From positions 25,167,258 through 25,231,257 of the forward strand of contig NC_012872.2 of NCBI RefSeq assembly GCF_000003195.3: a DNA stretch of 64,000 bases, read 5' to 3'. Shown piece by piece: positions 11,431-22,775 of this stretch; within the stretch, counting starts at the first letter, position 1, and each line of letters starts with the position of its first letter. Origin of the DNA: Sorghum bicolor. Lineage: Eukaryota; Streptophyta; Magnoliopsida; Poales; Poaceae. The position numbers and the translations under genes are program-made. The notes beneath the pieces were generated by a model that was given only the letters and a program-made list of their open reading frames with translations, made no database searches and was not told the origin of the DNA.

Positions 11431-12996
11431 ATGAATTCAAACATGTCTATCTATGAATTTCATAGACCTATGGGCACACATCTCGAACCACCAAAATCTT
11501 CAAAGCCTATCATAGCATCAAGTTTTGAGATAGACCCCGAATACATAGAATTTATTCAAAAACAACCTTTCTCGGGAAAAGGTGAGGAAAACCCATACAC
11601 ACACCTAAGAGAGTTTTATCGAGTCTGTGACCTCCTTCGCATAGAAGGCATGTCCGATGAGACCCTTAAATGGAAGCTCTTTCCGTTCTCTTTAACGGGA
11701 AAAGCTAGACATTGGTATAAACTCAAAGTAGGGAGTGTTCATGGAGATTGGAAGGAGTTATATAGTAGTTTTCTTTCTAAATATTTTCCAATCTCCAAAG
11801 TGGTGGAACTTCGGCGTGAGATTCTTTCTTTTAGACAACTGGAAGAAGAATCTCTTGGCAAATCATGGGACCGCTTTATTAACCTTACTCTCACTGGCCC
11901 AAAACTTTCTATTCCAGAAGAAGTTCTTCTAATTCACTTTTTTGAGGGCCTTAGTAGGAAAAATAAGCAAACCCTTCATGTGGCCTCTGGAGGATCTTTC
12001 CACCACCTATCCGCTAGTGAAGCTTGGAATTTGATTGATTTAATGAGCGGAAAGTCCCCTAGCTTTTATATCCCTGAGAAAGAGAAAGAACCAGTTCCTA
12101 GACAAGAAGAAGAAGTTTCGATAGCCAGATCACAACCACTTCAATCCCAAACTTTAGCTATCGATCCTAAACCATCAATACCCCAAAATTCTCCATGGGA
12201 GGAAGGAATTCCGACCTTAAATCTTTTAGATGCTGATGGTTTAGACTTCTGGTTCTATAAGAGACCTTCAAGCAGGGATAATTCAAATCATTGCAATAAT
12301 GTTTCTCTTAGAGAATGTCCTGGTTCCTATCATGAAGAAGTCAAGGATGACATATCAAGTGAAGGAGAGCTAAGCCATATAGACAATTCTATCTACTCCC
12401 CTTCCATGTTCACAAGTTCTAAATCCATCCTTGACCTTAGAGATCCCTCTTATCCCTCTTCTTTTCAGTCATATGATGATCCTAGCAATTCATCAAGACG
12501 ACCAAACCATAGGAGTCATGAAGACCATAAGGATGGCATGTCAAGTAATGCCATAGAAGGAGAGCTAAGCCATATAGAAAATTCTATCACCTCCCCTATT
12601 TTGATCACAAGTTCTAAATGGCTAGAATGTGTAGAATGGATGGATAAGGAAGAAGCCTTAATGGGTTCTGACTTTGGCTCAATTTCAAATGGTGAGTTCT
12701 TGACTCCCTTTGAAGATGAGATTCATCCAACTACAGAAGAGGACATAGGTAAGACCAATCCAGGAGAAACTCCGAACATTCAAATTAGAGACGAAGATAA
12801 CACTAATGAGCATGGAATTTGTTTCATAGCCACTTCGTTTACTCCATGCTCATATGCAACATCTTCCCAATCTATTGGTCTCTCCGACATCACCACACTT
12901 GAGATCTCCAACCCCCTCTTCCTTTCTATTTATAAAAACTTTAAAAGGGCGGTTGTCGATGCATATGTCTATAATAAATATTGCAGATCTCATTGA
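11431..12996 (+). CDS. gag: Gag protein of element D, intact, 521 aa
   Basis: Encodes a capsid-type Gag that would assemble virus-like particles around element RNA. Residues about 40-220 are a retrotransposon gag domain, with PFSGKGEENPYTHL, WKLFPFSLTGKARHWY and FHHLSASEAWNLID. The rest is hydrophilic and acidic. It includes an internal repeat, GELSHIDNSI and GELSHIENSI, each followed by SP and TSSK about 60 residues apart. There is no CCHC zinc knuckle and no protease. The start is the first ATG after the LTR and the stop precedes a long non-coding stretch. An open frame over 1.5 kb in an element without pol suggests Gag still matters for mobilisation. The lineage (Athila-like) is inferred from domain style and the tRNA-Asp primer site. 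Confidence 0.85.
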   Translation: MNSNMSIYEFHRPMGTHLEPPKSSKPIIASSFEIDPEYIEFIQKQPFSGKGEENPYTHLREFYRVCDLLRIEGMSDETLKWKLFPFSLTGKARHWYKLKVGSVHGDWKELYSSFLSKYFPISKVVELRREILSFRQLEEESLGKSWDRFINLTLTGPKLSIPEEVLLIHFFEGLSRKNKQTLHVASGGSFHHLSASEAWNLIDLMSGKSPSFYIPEKEKEPVPRQEEEVSIARSQPLQSQTLAIDPKPSIPQNSPWEEGIPTLNLLDADGLDFWFYKRPSSRDNSNHCNNVSLRECPGSYHEEVKDDISSEGELSHIDNSIYSPSMFTSSKSILDLRDPSYPSSFQSYDDPSNSSRRPNHRSHEDHKDGMSSNAIEGELSHIENSITSPILITSSKWLECVEWMDKEEALMGSDFGSISNGEFLTPFEDEIHPTTEEDIGKTNPGETPNIQIRDEDNTNEHGICFIATSFTPCSYATSSQSIGLSDITTLEISNPLFLSIYKNFKRAVVDAYVYNKYCRSH

Positions 12997-15900
12997 GTTG
13001 ATCTAGATATAGGTTGGCGTCAGAGGGGAAACCACTTCGCCAACATAAACTGATGGTTTCCCAAGGACAAGCTTAGTGTCTTAAAATAAGCATTGATCAG
13101 ATCGTAACATGAGCTTTTCATTATTTGCAACATTACCTTGTGTATTGAGCATATAAGGATAATTGTAAAAATATTCCTTCGGGTATTCTTGTCACTAACC
13201 TTTCCAGGATTGGAGCAAGAAGATCGGATGAATGACAAGCACAAGGTATGTCCAACCAATCATCATACAACATTGAATTAAATTCATCCAAACTTGAATT
13301 TTGCAAAATTCAAGCTTGGGGAGTACTTTACATAAAAACATCCTTTGCCATGTTTCTATGCTGGTTGTCCCTACCTTTGAGACATGCTCAATTTGTTAAA
13401 TACTAATCACACTACTTCATCTCCACTTGAGTAGATCTCTATAAATGCTGTCATGCTACCTTTGTCTATTTACTAGCAAGTGTTGGTTTGGAAGTACTCG
13501 CCATACTTCCATTGGCATTTAAATTAAGCATGGTGCTTAGGTTAAATAGCCTTCCTTAATCTGATTAGACATGGAGTCTAGTTTGGTTATTGAATCAAAA
13601 AAAAACTGCTTGAGTAGATATTGGTATATTTTGTCGGACTAACCCCTGCAGAAAAACTTTCAATATCGATTTGGGAAGTCCTGAGATAAACTCACATCAG
13701 AGACGAAAAAAGTGACACATGAAGTTTAACAATTAGCACAAGAAGGACATAGCTCATTCATCATAAAGAGATGATCCATGGAGGGTGCCACAAACACGAT
13801 GCACAACCGCTAAGAAAGGAAAGCTTCCACAAGATGATACTGTACCATCACTCTTCAAGCAAGGTAACATCTTAAGGTACTTGACTATCACTTTTATAAG
13901 CTTCTCCTTGGTTCTGGCGTTCATATAAATAAAAGAGACAAACATGTATGATTTACAACTCTAGATTAACCAACCCAACTGATTCAACATGTTTAGTCCT
14001 TTAATCCTTGTTCTTAGTACTACCTCCATGATCCCACACTCCTAATCATATGAGCTAAAATGTTACACATTCAATCATTGAGAGATATAAAGAAAAAAAC
14101 ATATACATAGATAGATTATCTTTCCATAAGGTTGAGCGATCTGATCTGACAAATATAAGTGCTACACTCATGAACTTTTCGTCCATCAACTTTGTCTTGC
14201 TCACTATGCTTAGGGTTAGAGAAGAACAAATACACTTTAGGTTCTGTTGGTGTTTTCCACCAACAGGACCCATGCACTTGATCTCTGCCTTGTCTCTATG
14301 AGCAGGTACACTTTGAGCAAAACACGGAGGAGTTTTATAACTCTCAGACTCTACCAAGTGAAGGACCTGGATCTACGAGCACAAACACACTGAGCAGGAT
14401 ACTGCCAGCGCCGCACTTCGAACTGCTGGGCAAACAAAGAGGTGCAGACGTCAAGGTCCGCACCTGAATCAAATGACGCACCTGAAGAATGAACACGGTG
14501 AGAAGTCTTGTTAAGAAGACTTAAAACATTGAACCCTCGCCGAAAGGTAAGATCGGTAGTTATCCATATTTATCCTTTCTGTATTCCCTTTTCCCTTTAA
14601 TTTACTTTCCTTAAATAGATTATTAGTTAATCATGCTATCTTGAAAAGAAAATAAAAATGTTAAAAAATACTAAGCCCCATGTGAGTATACAAGTGGCAT
14701 AAAACCATAAGTACCTTCATTGTGGTGGCATAAACATAAAATAAATATTTATTTTCTGCTTTATAAAATAAAAATATAAAAACAGGGAGTAAAATTTATT
14801 GAGGAAGCTCAACATGATGAAGGCTAGATGTTTATGCTAACACTTAATTAGTTCCACAAGCTTTGTTGTTTATTTGAGCTCCACAGAATTTAAGAATCAA
14901 GAAGACTAGCAGACAGAGGACATTCTAATCGCTGTGGGAATGCTGCTGACTTTCAAATACACCTCTGCCACCTGCTAGCTACATCAAGAGAAATTACGTC
15001 AAAATTCAGCTTGGGGGAGAGCACCCCCATTTATCTCGCTAAGTATTTCTAGCTATCTTTATACTTATATTATATTAGAATATTAAAATACATAACCTAT
15101 GAAAAACCAAATAAAGATTTTGTGCTTATATATATATCTTTTGCTTAGTGTGTTTAATAAATAAATAAAGTGGCTATGCTAATCTTAATAATAAAACTCT
15201 AGCATGGATATGATGAATAGTTGCTCTGCCTAATTTGCAAATTTGAAGTTCTCTCTCAAGTTTAGACATAACTGTTATAATTTAACGCTTGCTCTAGATC
15301 TAAACTTGTGGGATGAAAACTTGATCTGGAATCTAAGTTGTTAACGGATATGATATGGGAAGGTTGAGCTGCTGTTTATCTATTCCTAGAGATGCTAGAA
15401 TTCTGGAGAATTTTATCTTTGAAAAATCTTTAAAATGTTGCATGATGAGTTCCTGTATGATGAAAGTTTAAATTCCTACCACAGCCATATATACATGCTT
15501 GCTAGACTTTGAGCCACACATTTATTATTTACTGCTTATGAGCATTGAGTGTGGTCAAGCTGTGTAGACCCTTAGGAGCTTGTCATGTGGTTAAATCAAG
15601 ATTCACTTGCACGTTCACTCATATATATGCTACTTCTACTCCGAAAGTACCATCCACATATATCCATCCATTTCCATCTCCAGAATCACCTAAAAATATT
15701 CTACTCCTAATTCGGGAGAGAATAGCCAAAAACATCTGTGTTTTTCCCTTGTGAAATAAATGCTCAAGTTATCTTGCTACTACCACTTGCTATATTATCT
15801 CAAGAGATGAGTGCTCTGAAAAAAAAGAAAAAAAAATAAACGAGGAAATAAAAAGGGGCAAGTGCCCGGAACCTCGAAAGAAAAGAAAAAGAGTGAGACG

Positions 15901-16641
15901 AGAGGTAAAAATGGACAAGTGTCCGACAGTAGAATTAGGGTTACAGGATACCCATCTGAGAGAAAAGAAAAAGAAGAGCATCTCATTCTCCTCATAAAGT
16001 TTCAAAAAGCAAGGAAGGTATGTATCCCCTGAAAAGAGCAAAAGTAGAATTAGACTTTCACCATTGTTATCACCATCATCACCATACACTATTCATTCGC
16101 CACACATGCACATCTTGATTTGGCTTATTGATTTGTTTCTTTGGATCCATGGTTTGACTATACAATAAATGTCTTGTAAGTATGTATACTTTAACTCCCA
16201 CCTATGAGCTCCAGATATTAAAGCCTTATTAGAGTAGGGTGAGAGAGAAGGCAATGTCACTATGCCATATACCACAAATACCACATATTTTGAGAGAAGG
16301 CATATACCATCACTGCCTTGGTAAGGATCCAGAAATACCACAAAAGAGAGATATGAGAGAGTCATACAAAGGAATCTCTAAGTTTTATTTGAAAATCTGC
16401 AAAAACTCCAGAGCTATAGCTGATCAAGAATAAGAGACATGGCACTTGACTGGACTGTTCTATCTTTTGACCACTCAAGACAGAAGTGACGGTTACAAGT
16501 CCCATGGTGAAAGGTAAAGTAAGTAAGTTTTAGTTCTTGACAGTTTACTCTAACTCAGAGATGAGAACTTATTTAAAAAGCATGTGTACCGTCAAATTTT
16601 TAAGATATTGCAACAACTTCTGATCCATTGCTGAGTCTATC
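12997..16641 (+). other. Long non-coding interior of element D
   Basis: No ORF with a recognisable domain. The stretch is AT-rich. It contains a hairpin at 14244-14266 (CTGTTGGTG, 5-nt loop, CACCAACAG) and a purine-rich tract near 15815-15990. Within that tract are two small hairpins, GGGCAagTGCCC (15856-15867) and GGACAagTGTCC (15913-15924), whose stems differ by a paired change. The part from about 16100 is homologous to the 3' non-coding region of G (read in reverse near 53900-53650). Confidence 0.7.
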
Positions 16642-16680
16642 CTTGCTCAGGGACGAGCAAGAGGTAAGCTTGGGGGAGTT
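16642..16680 (+). other. Stem-loop and polypurine tract of element D
   Basis: CTTGCTC (16642-16648), loop agggac, GAGCAAG (16655-16661), then gaggtaagcttgggggagtt abutting the LTR. The loop core GGGAC is shared with elements G and H. Confidence 0.75.
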
Positions 16681-17999
16681 TGTTGACGGTCCTTAAGTAT
16701 CAAATTTAACTATCAAATAAACAAAGAAAAGGATCCAAATGAAATCAACATCGAGACTTAGGGTTTTATCTGACAGAATTCCACGAGTTTTGGTGTTTGT
16801 CTATTTCTGCAGGGGGTTATCAGGAAATAAGGAAGAAAGGCCCACACGTCGGGATTACATAGAGATATCAACGTGCCGCGCAATTACCTTACATCTAGAA
16901 GACTCCAGAAGCCACGGGAAGGAAGCGGAGACCGAACGGAGTCAGGGACAGGGCGCCCGCCCACCTTTTTCGGCCAATCACGCTCAATCTCGCGGATTAT
17001 GCTCCACCGACCTAAAGGATCAAGAATAACCGTTCAATCAATGTCGGTTTGATCCGACGGCCCAGGTTCACTTGAGGGGACTATAAAACCAGACCCCCTG
17101 GCCCCTGGAGGAGGCACCCCTTGATCATTATTCATTATTCATAGACAGAGCAAAAGCTAGGGTTTAGAGATGAGAGCTCTTCTCTCTTCTCAAAACTAGA
17201 GTAGATCTAGATAGTAGCGAGATGGAGAGCGAAGGAGGATTAGAGGAGAGGCCGGCCTGTCGGTTCTTCCTCCGGTTGTACTTCGCCATGATCAAGCTCT
17301 AATCAAGCTTGCTCATGGGATGACTCTGGTAATCTACTTCTAATTCATTATGCAATTACTAATCATGTATGTTCTGGTTCACAACTCTTTTGAGTACTTC
17401 TAATCTATAGGACCCTATAGGTTAGAGTTGTAGTATAGGTGTAAGCATGGTGCTTAGACCTAGATTACTTGTGGATATCCCCTGACTAGTTGGATCGTGT
17501 GGTACGCCGCGTAGGTGACAGTTACTTTGGTCCCCTGTAGTCCACCTCTCGTTAGCAGGACGGGTAGGGTTTATCGGCCTATGGATAAGCATCCTTTGTG
17601 GTGTACTCTTATCACGTGGTTCGTCCCAGACATAGACATACCCCTTTGAAGTAGAGAAACCATAGTTATCCTCTCTATTCTGCTACCATCGCCCATATAC
17701 TAGAATTGCTCTATTCTCTATTCCCATATTATCACTCACTGTTATCTTACCTTTAATATTGTTCTTACTCAATTCTACTATCTTTCCTATTTACACTTAT
17801 CTATCTATCTTGGTTAAGTTAGAGCGTAGTTGGTTCTCCCGTTTCCCTGTGGATACGATAAAACCTTTAACCGGGTAAAAGCTTCAACGGTATCCGTGCG
17901 CTTGCGGATTATCTATGTGCGTATAAATACCATAGTACACTCTAGTGCCATGCTGGGGATGACAACCTAGTATTCAAGTGGTGTTAGCAAGTGTCAACA
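16681..17999 (+). repeat. 3' LTR of element D
   Basis: TGTTGACGG...gtgtCAACA, 1319 bp, followed by the GCAAC duplication at 18000-18004. TATA box at 17092-17098. Confidence 0.93.
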
Positions 18000-18439
18000 G
18001 CAACCATAGACACAGTCATGCAAGAGAGATCAGTGATATGAACAATGGTTTGGTGGCGAACGTGGCGAGACACCGGTGCACCTAGGATGTGCATGGCAGC
18101 GGACAACAGGGGTTATGATCCTTGATGACATGCTCTGATTAGCACAAATGAACAATCCATATTTTGGAGTCATCATGGACTGTATGAGGTATGTTCTTCT
18201 AAAAGGGAGTGGTGGTTTGACCATCTGTTAGGCGGAGAACACGAACTCGAAATGCGTGGCTTGGCTGATTTCTAGACAGCAGGAGTAGCAGTTACTATGG
18301 CCTCAACATCTCAACCATTGAGGCACCTATGGCCAAGCCAACCTGTAGAAATGTGTACAACGATAAGACACACATGCTGCATGAATGGTTTAATGATTTA
18401 ACTAATGTATCATGGGGAACAACACTATCAAACAGAGGC

Positions 18440-19010
18440 GCAATGCTGCTGAAACAGCAGGGACAGCAAACACCGAAAAGACGATGATATCTCTTTCATC
18501 TTTAATTCTATTGCCATTGAATTTCTCAGGGGTGTGTGCAAAGGTACAAAACACTCTGTGGTTGAAGGACATGGTTACTGGAGTGATGGATCATCGGGAA
18601 TACGCATGCCAACCGGCAGGAACTCTGCTGCAGGACAGCAGGGACATCATGCACAAGAACAATTATAACTCTTTCATATTGAGCTCCATGGCCATGAAAT
18701 ATTGCTGAGATGTGCTCAAGGATATAAAACACATGTGGTTCAAAGGAATTTACAAACGGAATTGTGTATTGCCTGGAACATGCATGCCAATCAGCAATGG
18801 TGCTGCTGCAAAGATGCAGGGGCAGCAAGCACATCGATATCAATAACTCTGGCATCGTTACTCCAACGACCTAAGTAATTTGCAGAGGTGTGTACAACAT
18901 CAAGAGCTATATCATGCTCAAAGGGTTCGAAGACCGGAGGCCTAGATCTCTAGGAATGCGAACGGTAACCGGCAGCAGCACTGCTGTCCAGAAAGGACAA
19001 CAACATGATC
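18440..19010. repeat. Degenerate tandem repeat, period about 175 bp
   Basis: A 'ctgctg...cag(g)acagca' block with similar flanks recurs near 18446, 18616, 18796 and 18970. Shared phrases include acgcatgccaaccggca / catgcatgccaatcagca and 'ataactct'. Units are strongly diverged. Confidence 0.6.
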
Positions 19011-19759
19011 GCAAGGAAACTCTGTTGGAATTCGATCAAACTTGGACTATGGCTCACGATTTATGGAAAATAACATATATACAAGATGGGGACAGGGGAG
19101 GGGGCCTCACATCATGGTTCGTGGTTGCCGGGGATGAGCTCGATGGTGTCCAACACTTATGATGGACAGCAAAGCGGCTGACGAACGATAGGATGGGGCT
19201 GCTGGTTCGGGGAAAGCAACAAGGCATGCCGGGGTGGCATCCATGAAGTGCTGCAGCTCTGCTACTTAGCCATGGGGAGTCACAACAGAGAGGGGATGGT
19301 GAATATGAGCTTCATGATGAAGAACAGAGAAGGAGAAACTCCTTACCATGGCATGATGCACTGGATTCCAGTCATGAGTTTCGATGTGTAGTGGCAAAAC
19401 CAAATTGTTGCACTAAGAGGGAAGGGGAAGGAGGCAGCTATGGCTGTATTTTTGTGTCCTCTTCTTCACCTGCAAGAGGGAGGGGTGCCCAAGAGATATC
19501 TTTAGGGAGAGTAGAACAGCAGAAATGCAAGGGAAATTGTAGGGGGCAATGGGGGCTCCATTTATAGGAGAGGGATGGAGGAGATGAAGGGGAGGTGTCC
19601 TGCTTGCATTGTGCGTGAGGGAGGGGGAATATTGCTTTAGTTTCTTGCATGGATGCATGCCATTGAATAGGAATAAAACTGATGGAATGAAATGAGTGCT
19701 TTCAAGAGAGGATTGAAGGGAGGTGTAGTCAATGAAATTCATGGAGAAAATAGATGCTG

Positions 19760-20560
19760 CTATTATTTTGCATGAGGCAAAGATGATTGGGCGGCATCAG
19801 GAGTACATGCAGTTCTGCTTTCACGTGAACTAATGGAGAGGAAACCAATGTATTAAGGATGGTTTGATTAAAAGAGGTGACCAAGAGATTAAGGAGGAAA
19901 TGATGGTTACTATTTTTGCATTATGGAATGGGGAGAAGCCGCCACAGGGAGTAGAGAGTATGACATGAAGGAGATGGATATATTGTTTTGTGCATGCACG
20001 CAATTGAAAAGAATGAAGGGAGATATTACCATGGGAATTATGGGGGAAAGAAGATGTTTCTTCTGTTTTTTCATGAGAGGAGAATGGAGGATGCGGCATA
20101 GGAGAAAAGAAGAGAGGTTGCTGTTTTTAATTTCAGCATGCATGCAACTGTAAAGGATAGAATAAAGATGTACACATAAGAGGGGTGAGTCAAGAGATTT
20201 AAGTGCTATCATTTTGCATGAGAGAAGGGAGGGGTCGGCACCAGAAGAGGAGAGGAGGCAGCATCTTGTTGCAATAGTTCTGTTGCATGCTTGCAAAATG
20301 AAGAAAAAAGAATAAATTGATGGAGTGAAGAAGCTCTCTTAAGAGAATTTTGTATAGGCAATTAAGAGAGGTAAAGAGGAGATGCATCTATTTTTGCATG
20401 AGAAGGGACTGGCGTGAGCAGCTGAGTAGGAGTAACATCAGCTGTTACTTCAGTGTAGTAGCAAGGCAGAAATAAATAAAGCATGCAAATGAAAGATGGG
20501 ACAAAGAATTAAGGTACCAAGGGATTTCATGTTGCTGTATTTCTTTGTATGAGGGAGAGA
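19760..20560. repeat. Second degenerate repeat series, period about 145-180 bp
   Basis: The phrase ttttgcatgag or close variants recurs near 19766, 19914, 20066, 20211, 20392 and 20548, each after an 'aagagatt-aag' type segment. The series is purine-rich on the plus strand and lies within the LTR of A. Confidence 0.5.
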
Positions 20561-20562
20561 GA

Positions 20563-20776
20563 CACTAGTACATTGGCACACTATAAATGCGGTTGGTAAC
20601 ATATTTCTACAGGCGTTTTCAGGATCCGCCTGCGCTGGAGGCCAGTAGAAATCGTCCATTTCCACAGGCGGTTGTTTGAGAGCCGCCAGTAGAAACCTTT
20701 TACACAGGCGGCACTCTTAGTGAACCGCCTGTGTACATTTACACAGGCGGTTCCCTAAGAGAGCCGCCTGTGTAAA
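20563..20776 (-). repeat. CACTA terminal and subterminal inverted repeats
   Basis: After the CACTA terminus come repeated 'acaggcgg' words forming hairpins. TACACAGGCGG (20701-20711) pairs with CCGCCTGTGTA (20725-20735). TTTACACAGGCGG (20738-20750) pairs with CCGCCTGTGTAAA (20764-20776). Two weaker copies lie at 20610-20690. In En/Spm, subterminal repeats bind the TnpA-type protein; that role here is by analogy. Confidence 0.85.
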
Positions 20777-21025
20777 CCTATTAAAATATGTATTATTTAT
20801 TTATTTTTTAATTTATCTATTTATTTATTTATTATTTTATTGTTATTATTTAAATATATTGATATTGGTTGGTCTTCTAACATAGCAACATGTAATTTAA
20901 ATACTTCATCTCATACATACATTTGTATACATCAAAGTTTGGTGCTCAAAGACATAAAGTTAATTACAAGAGTATATCCATCATCACACATCATATATAT
21001 ATACATCAAAGTTTGTTTCTGTCCT

Positions 21026-21386
21026 CTAATAACCCTCTTTAGTAAGTTTGAGCTTACTAATCTCTGTTAGCACTCGGAACTCTCGCCTGGATAATTGGCT
21101 TTCATCATCATGATATTTGCCTTCACGTGGAATGACATGCTTCATGATGAACGAGCAGATGTCCTCAACTATGTTGTCTAAAGCACGTTCGTCCATGCGC
21201 TCCGCCGTCCCTTGCTTATATACTTGCAAAGAAAGTTTATAAACATTATATATTTTATGACTTCCAACTTTAATAGACTATTACTTATATTACCTTGTCA
21301 GAGTTCCTTGCATATCATCCGTTTTCTCTCATGTTCTCGCACACGCAGTAGCCACAGAGGACAGATAACGGTGTTTGCTTCATGCA
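21026..21386 (-). pseudogene. CACTA gene, C48 peptidase catalytic-Cys exon and C-terminus
   Basis: This is the end of the Ulp1/C48-like gene of E. The exon at about 21386-21294 follows an AG acceptor, carries Q...SVLCGYCVCENMRENG with the presumed catalytic Cys, and ends at a GT donor. An in-frame TGA follows ENG. The next exon (about 21222-21026) encodes DNIVEDICSFIMKHVIPREG and ends after LTKEGY. In grass CACTA elements this peptidase is fused behind the PF03004 region; its role in transposition is not established. Element F separates this piece from the His/Asp part at 50869-51512. The TGA makes the copy non-functional unless read through. Confidence 0.75.
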
Positions 21387-21500
21387 CTGTATAACAGGAG
21401 AGTGGTTATTTAATTATAGTTGCAACTGTGGTCGTATCTGTATGATTTGTATTCATAATAGTAAATTTTTATACATACCAACCAGTTATGTATAACCTCT

Positions 21501-22217
21501 TGTTGATGCAAAAGCTGGATCTACAAACACAAAGGGCTAATACCCGGTTTAAACGTTAAGACGTGCCAGCCGATTTGACCTTATTATCGGCAAAGGTGAT
21601 AACTCGAATACTTTAGTCCTGACAACAGCGATATGCCCGGATGTCACGGCCAAGAGGTATTCACGCGGAACTTGAGAATACGCCGAGCTTAAGTCGACGA
21701 ATTCCTAAGAACTCGTAATAAAAGAGAAAATATGACGAAGTCGTCGAAAAAGTAGATGTTGGAATATAAGTAAAAACTTGTGTTTGATTGATTGATCTAT
21801 ATCTCATTACAATGCCCCAGGGTCTACATTTATACCCTGCTCAAAGAGCTACAATCAGACACGACTAGGACTCGAATTCTAAATTAAACAGAATCCATAA
21901 ACAAAACGATTTAAATAACTAAGGAAAACACAAAACTATCCTCCCATGACAAACTGGGACATCACCACAGGCCAATCGGCAACCTTCAGGTTATTCTCTT
22001 GAATCATCGGCAGACCACTCATCGTGGCCATCAGCACAGATTAATACTGACCATCGGCATAAACACATCATCACCCATAGACTTAACCGCATTCAGCTGT
22101 CCTTTCATCGGCAACCACCCTCATCGGCAACTCTCCTGCAGTCCAGTCACTGTTGCCCTCTCTTACCGATCTTCACTTCTACTGATCCTGGGTACGTGTC
22201 CAAAAACGGTGTCAACA
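21501..22217 (-). repeat. 3' LTR of Tat element F
   Basis: 717 bp, TGTTGATGC...gtgtCAACA on the plus strand. A TATA-like box on the minus strand lies at 21828-21834. It carries seven GCCGAT/ATCGGC words by eye. Confidence 0.92.
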
Positions 22218-22263
22218 CATGCCCCCCAATTTTAGAGTATGAAATCATTAATGCTCCAAAATT
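22218..22263 (-). other. Polypurine tract and stem-loop of F
   Basis: On the minus strand, ttggggggcatg abuts the 3' LTR. A stem AATTTTGGAG/CTCTAAAATT (22263-22254 with 22238-22229) precedes it. Against T1, one C:G pair has become T:A and one G:C has become G:T, so the pairing is kept. Confidence 0.7.
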
Positions 22264-22617
22264 TTCTGCAGTAATGATGCTTTCCCTCAATTAATTCTCC
22301 CAATTTGGCAACCGACAATCTAAATCTGAACAACCTTGGCCCAATTCTTCCGCAGAATCCTCGAGTTCCTCAACCTCTCAAACGGACATCTCTACTTTAG
22401 TCGCCCATCGGTAATATTACCGTTACAAGGCACCACCGATGGACCGACTAGGAAATCGCGCACAGTGAAATATCTCCAGATCACGACCGCTTCCTGTCAA
22501 ATCACCTGCGCAATCCCTTGATTACCGTGCGAACAGTTACCATATCTACCTGAGTATCCTCGGATTTCACGGCTACGGCGAAGAGATAGGTCAGATTTAC
22601 CCTTGCCCGTTTTGTCC

Positions 22618-22625
22618 TATAAATA
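22618..22625 (+). promoter_or_regulatory. TATA box of the F antisense gene
   Basis: TATAAATA about 150 bp before the ATG at 22776. The surrounding tgtcctataaata-gttcttctcggg context is shared with T1. The approximately 400 bp between the LTR and this box hold no ORF and are the likely promoter region. Confidence 0.65.
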
Positions 22626-22775
22626 GTTTCTTCTCGGGTACTCCTTCTCCATTGCATCATTCCACAGCCCCAACTTTGCTTTTTCTGGCGGCGGCGCTGT
22701 GCGAGAACTCCGAGAACTTCAACAAGAACCTCCTCCAACAACTCTCGAGTCTTCGATCTTCTCCCCTGCGAGAAA

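Larger units (their letters stand above)
9926..17999 (+). mobile_element. Non-autonomous Athila-like gypsy element D, complete
   Basis: An 8074-bp LTR element with perfect 5-bp TSDs (GCAAC at 9921-9925 and 18000-18004). LTRs lie at 9926-11265 and 16681-17999. The primer-binding site matches tRNA-Asp, and the polypurine tract is gcttgggggagtt. The 5.4-kb interior has one intact ORF (gag, 11431-12996) and about 3.7 kb with no recognisable protease, RT or integrase. The LTRs differ by about 14 substitutions by eye plus one 21-bp indel, so insertion is recent. It needs pol proteins in trans. Its 3' non-coding part is homologous to that of element G. Confidence 0.92.
18005..20562 (-). repeat. Right LTR of gypsy element A, second segment
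   Basis: Continues the LTR broken at 9925, and is itself cut at 20563 by the CACTA element. Together the pieces exceed 3.3 kb, so A had long LTRs. There is no gene here; short ORFs are not convincing. The segment is built from degenerate tandem repeats (see the next two entries). Confidence 0.55.

Noticed and set aside
15795..16089. Minus-strand ORF rich in Phe, Leu and Ser (LFFFSFLSD)
   Set aside because: It is the complement of a purine-rich tract in the non-coding interior of D; no real protein is suggested.
18412..19162. Short ORFs in the LTR of A
   Set aside because: They coincide with degenerate tandem repeats and lack domains or consistent frames between units.
22409..22422. Palindrome containing TAATATTAC, the geminivirus origin nonamer
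   Set aside because: The flanking stem is only 3 bp, the nonamer is not kept in the T1 copy, and no Rep-like gene is present. Coincidence is more likely.
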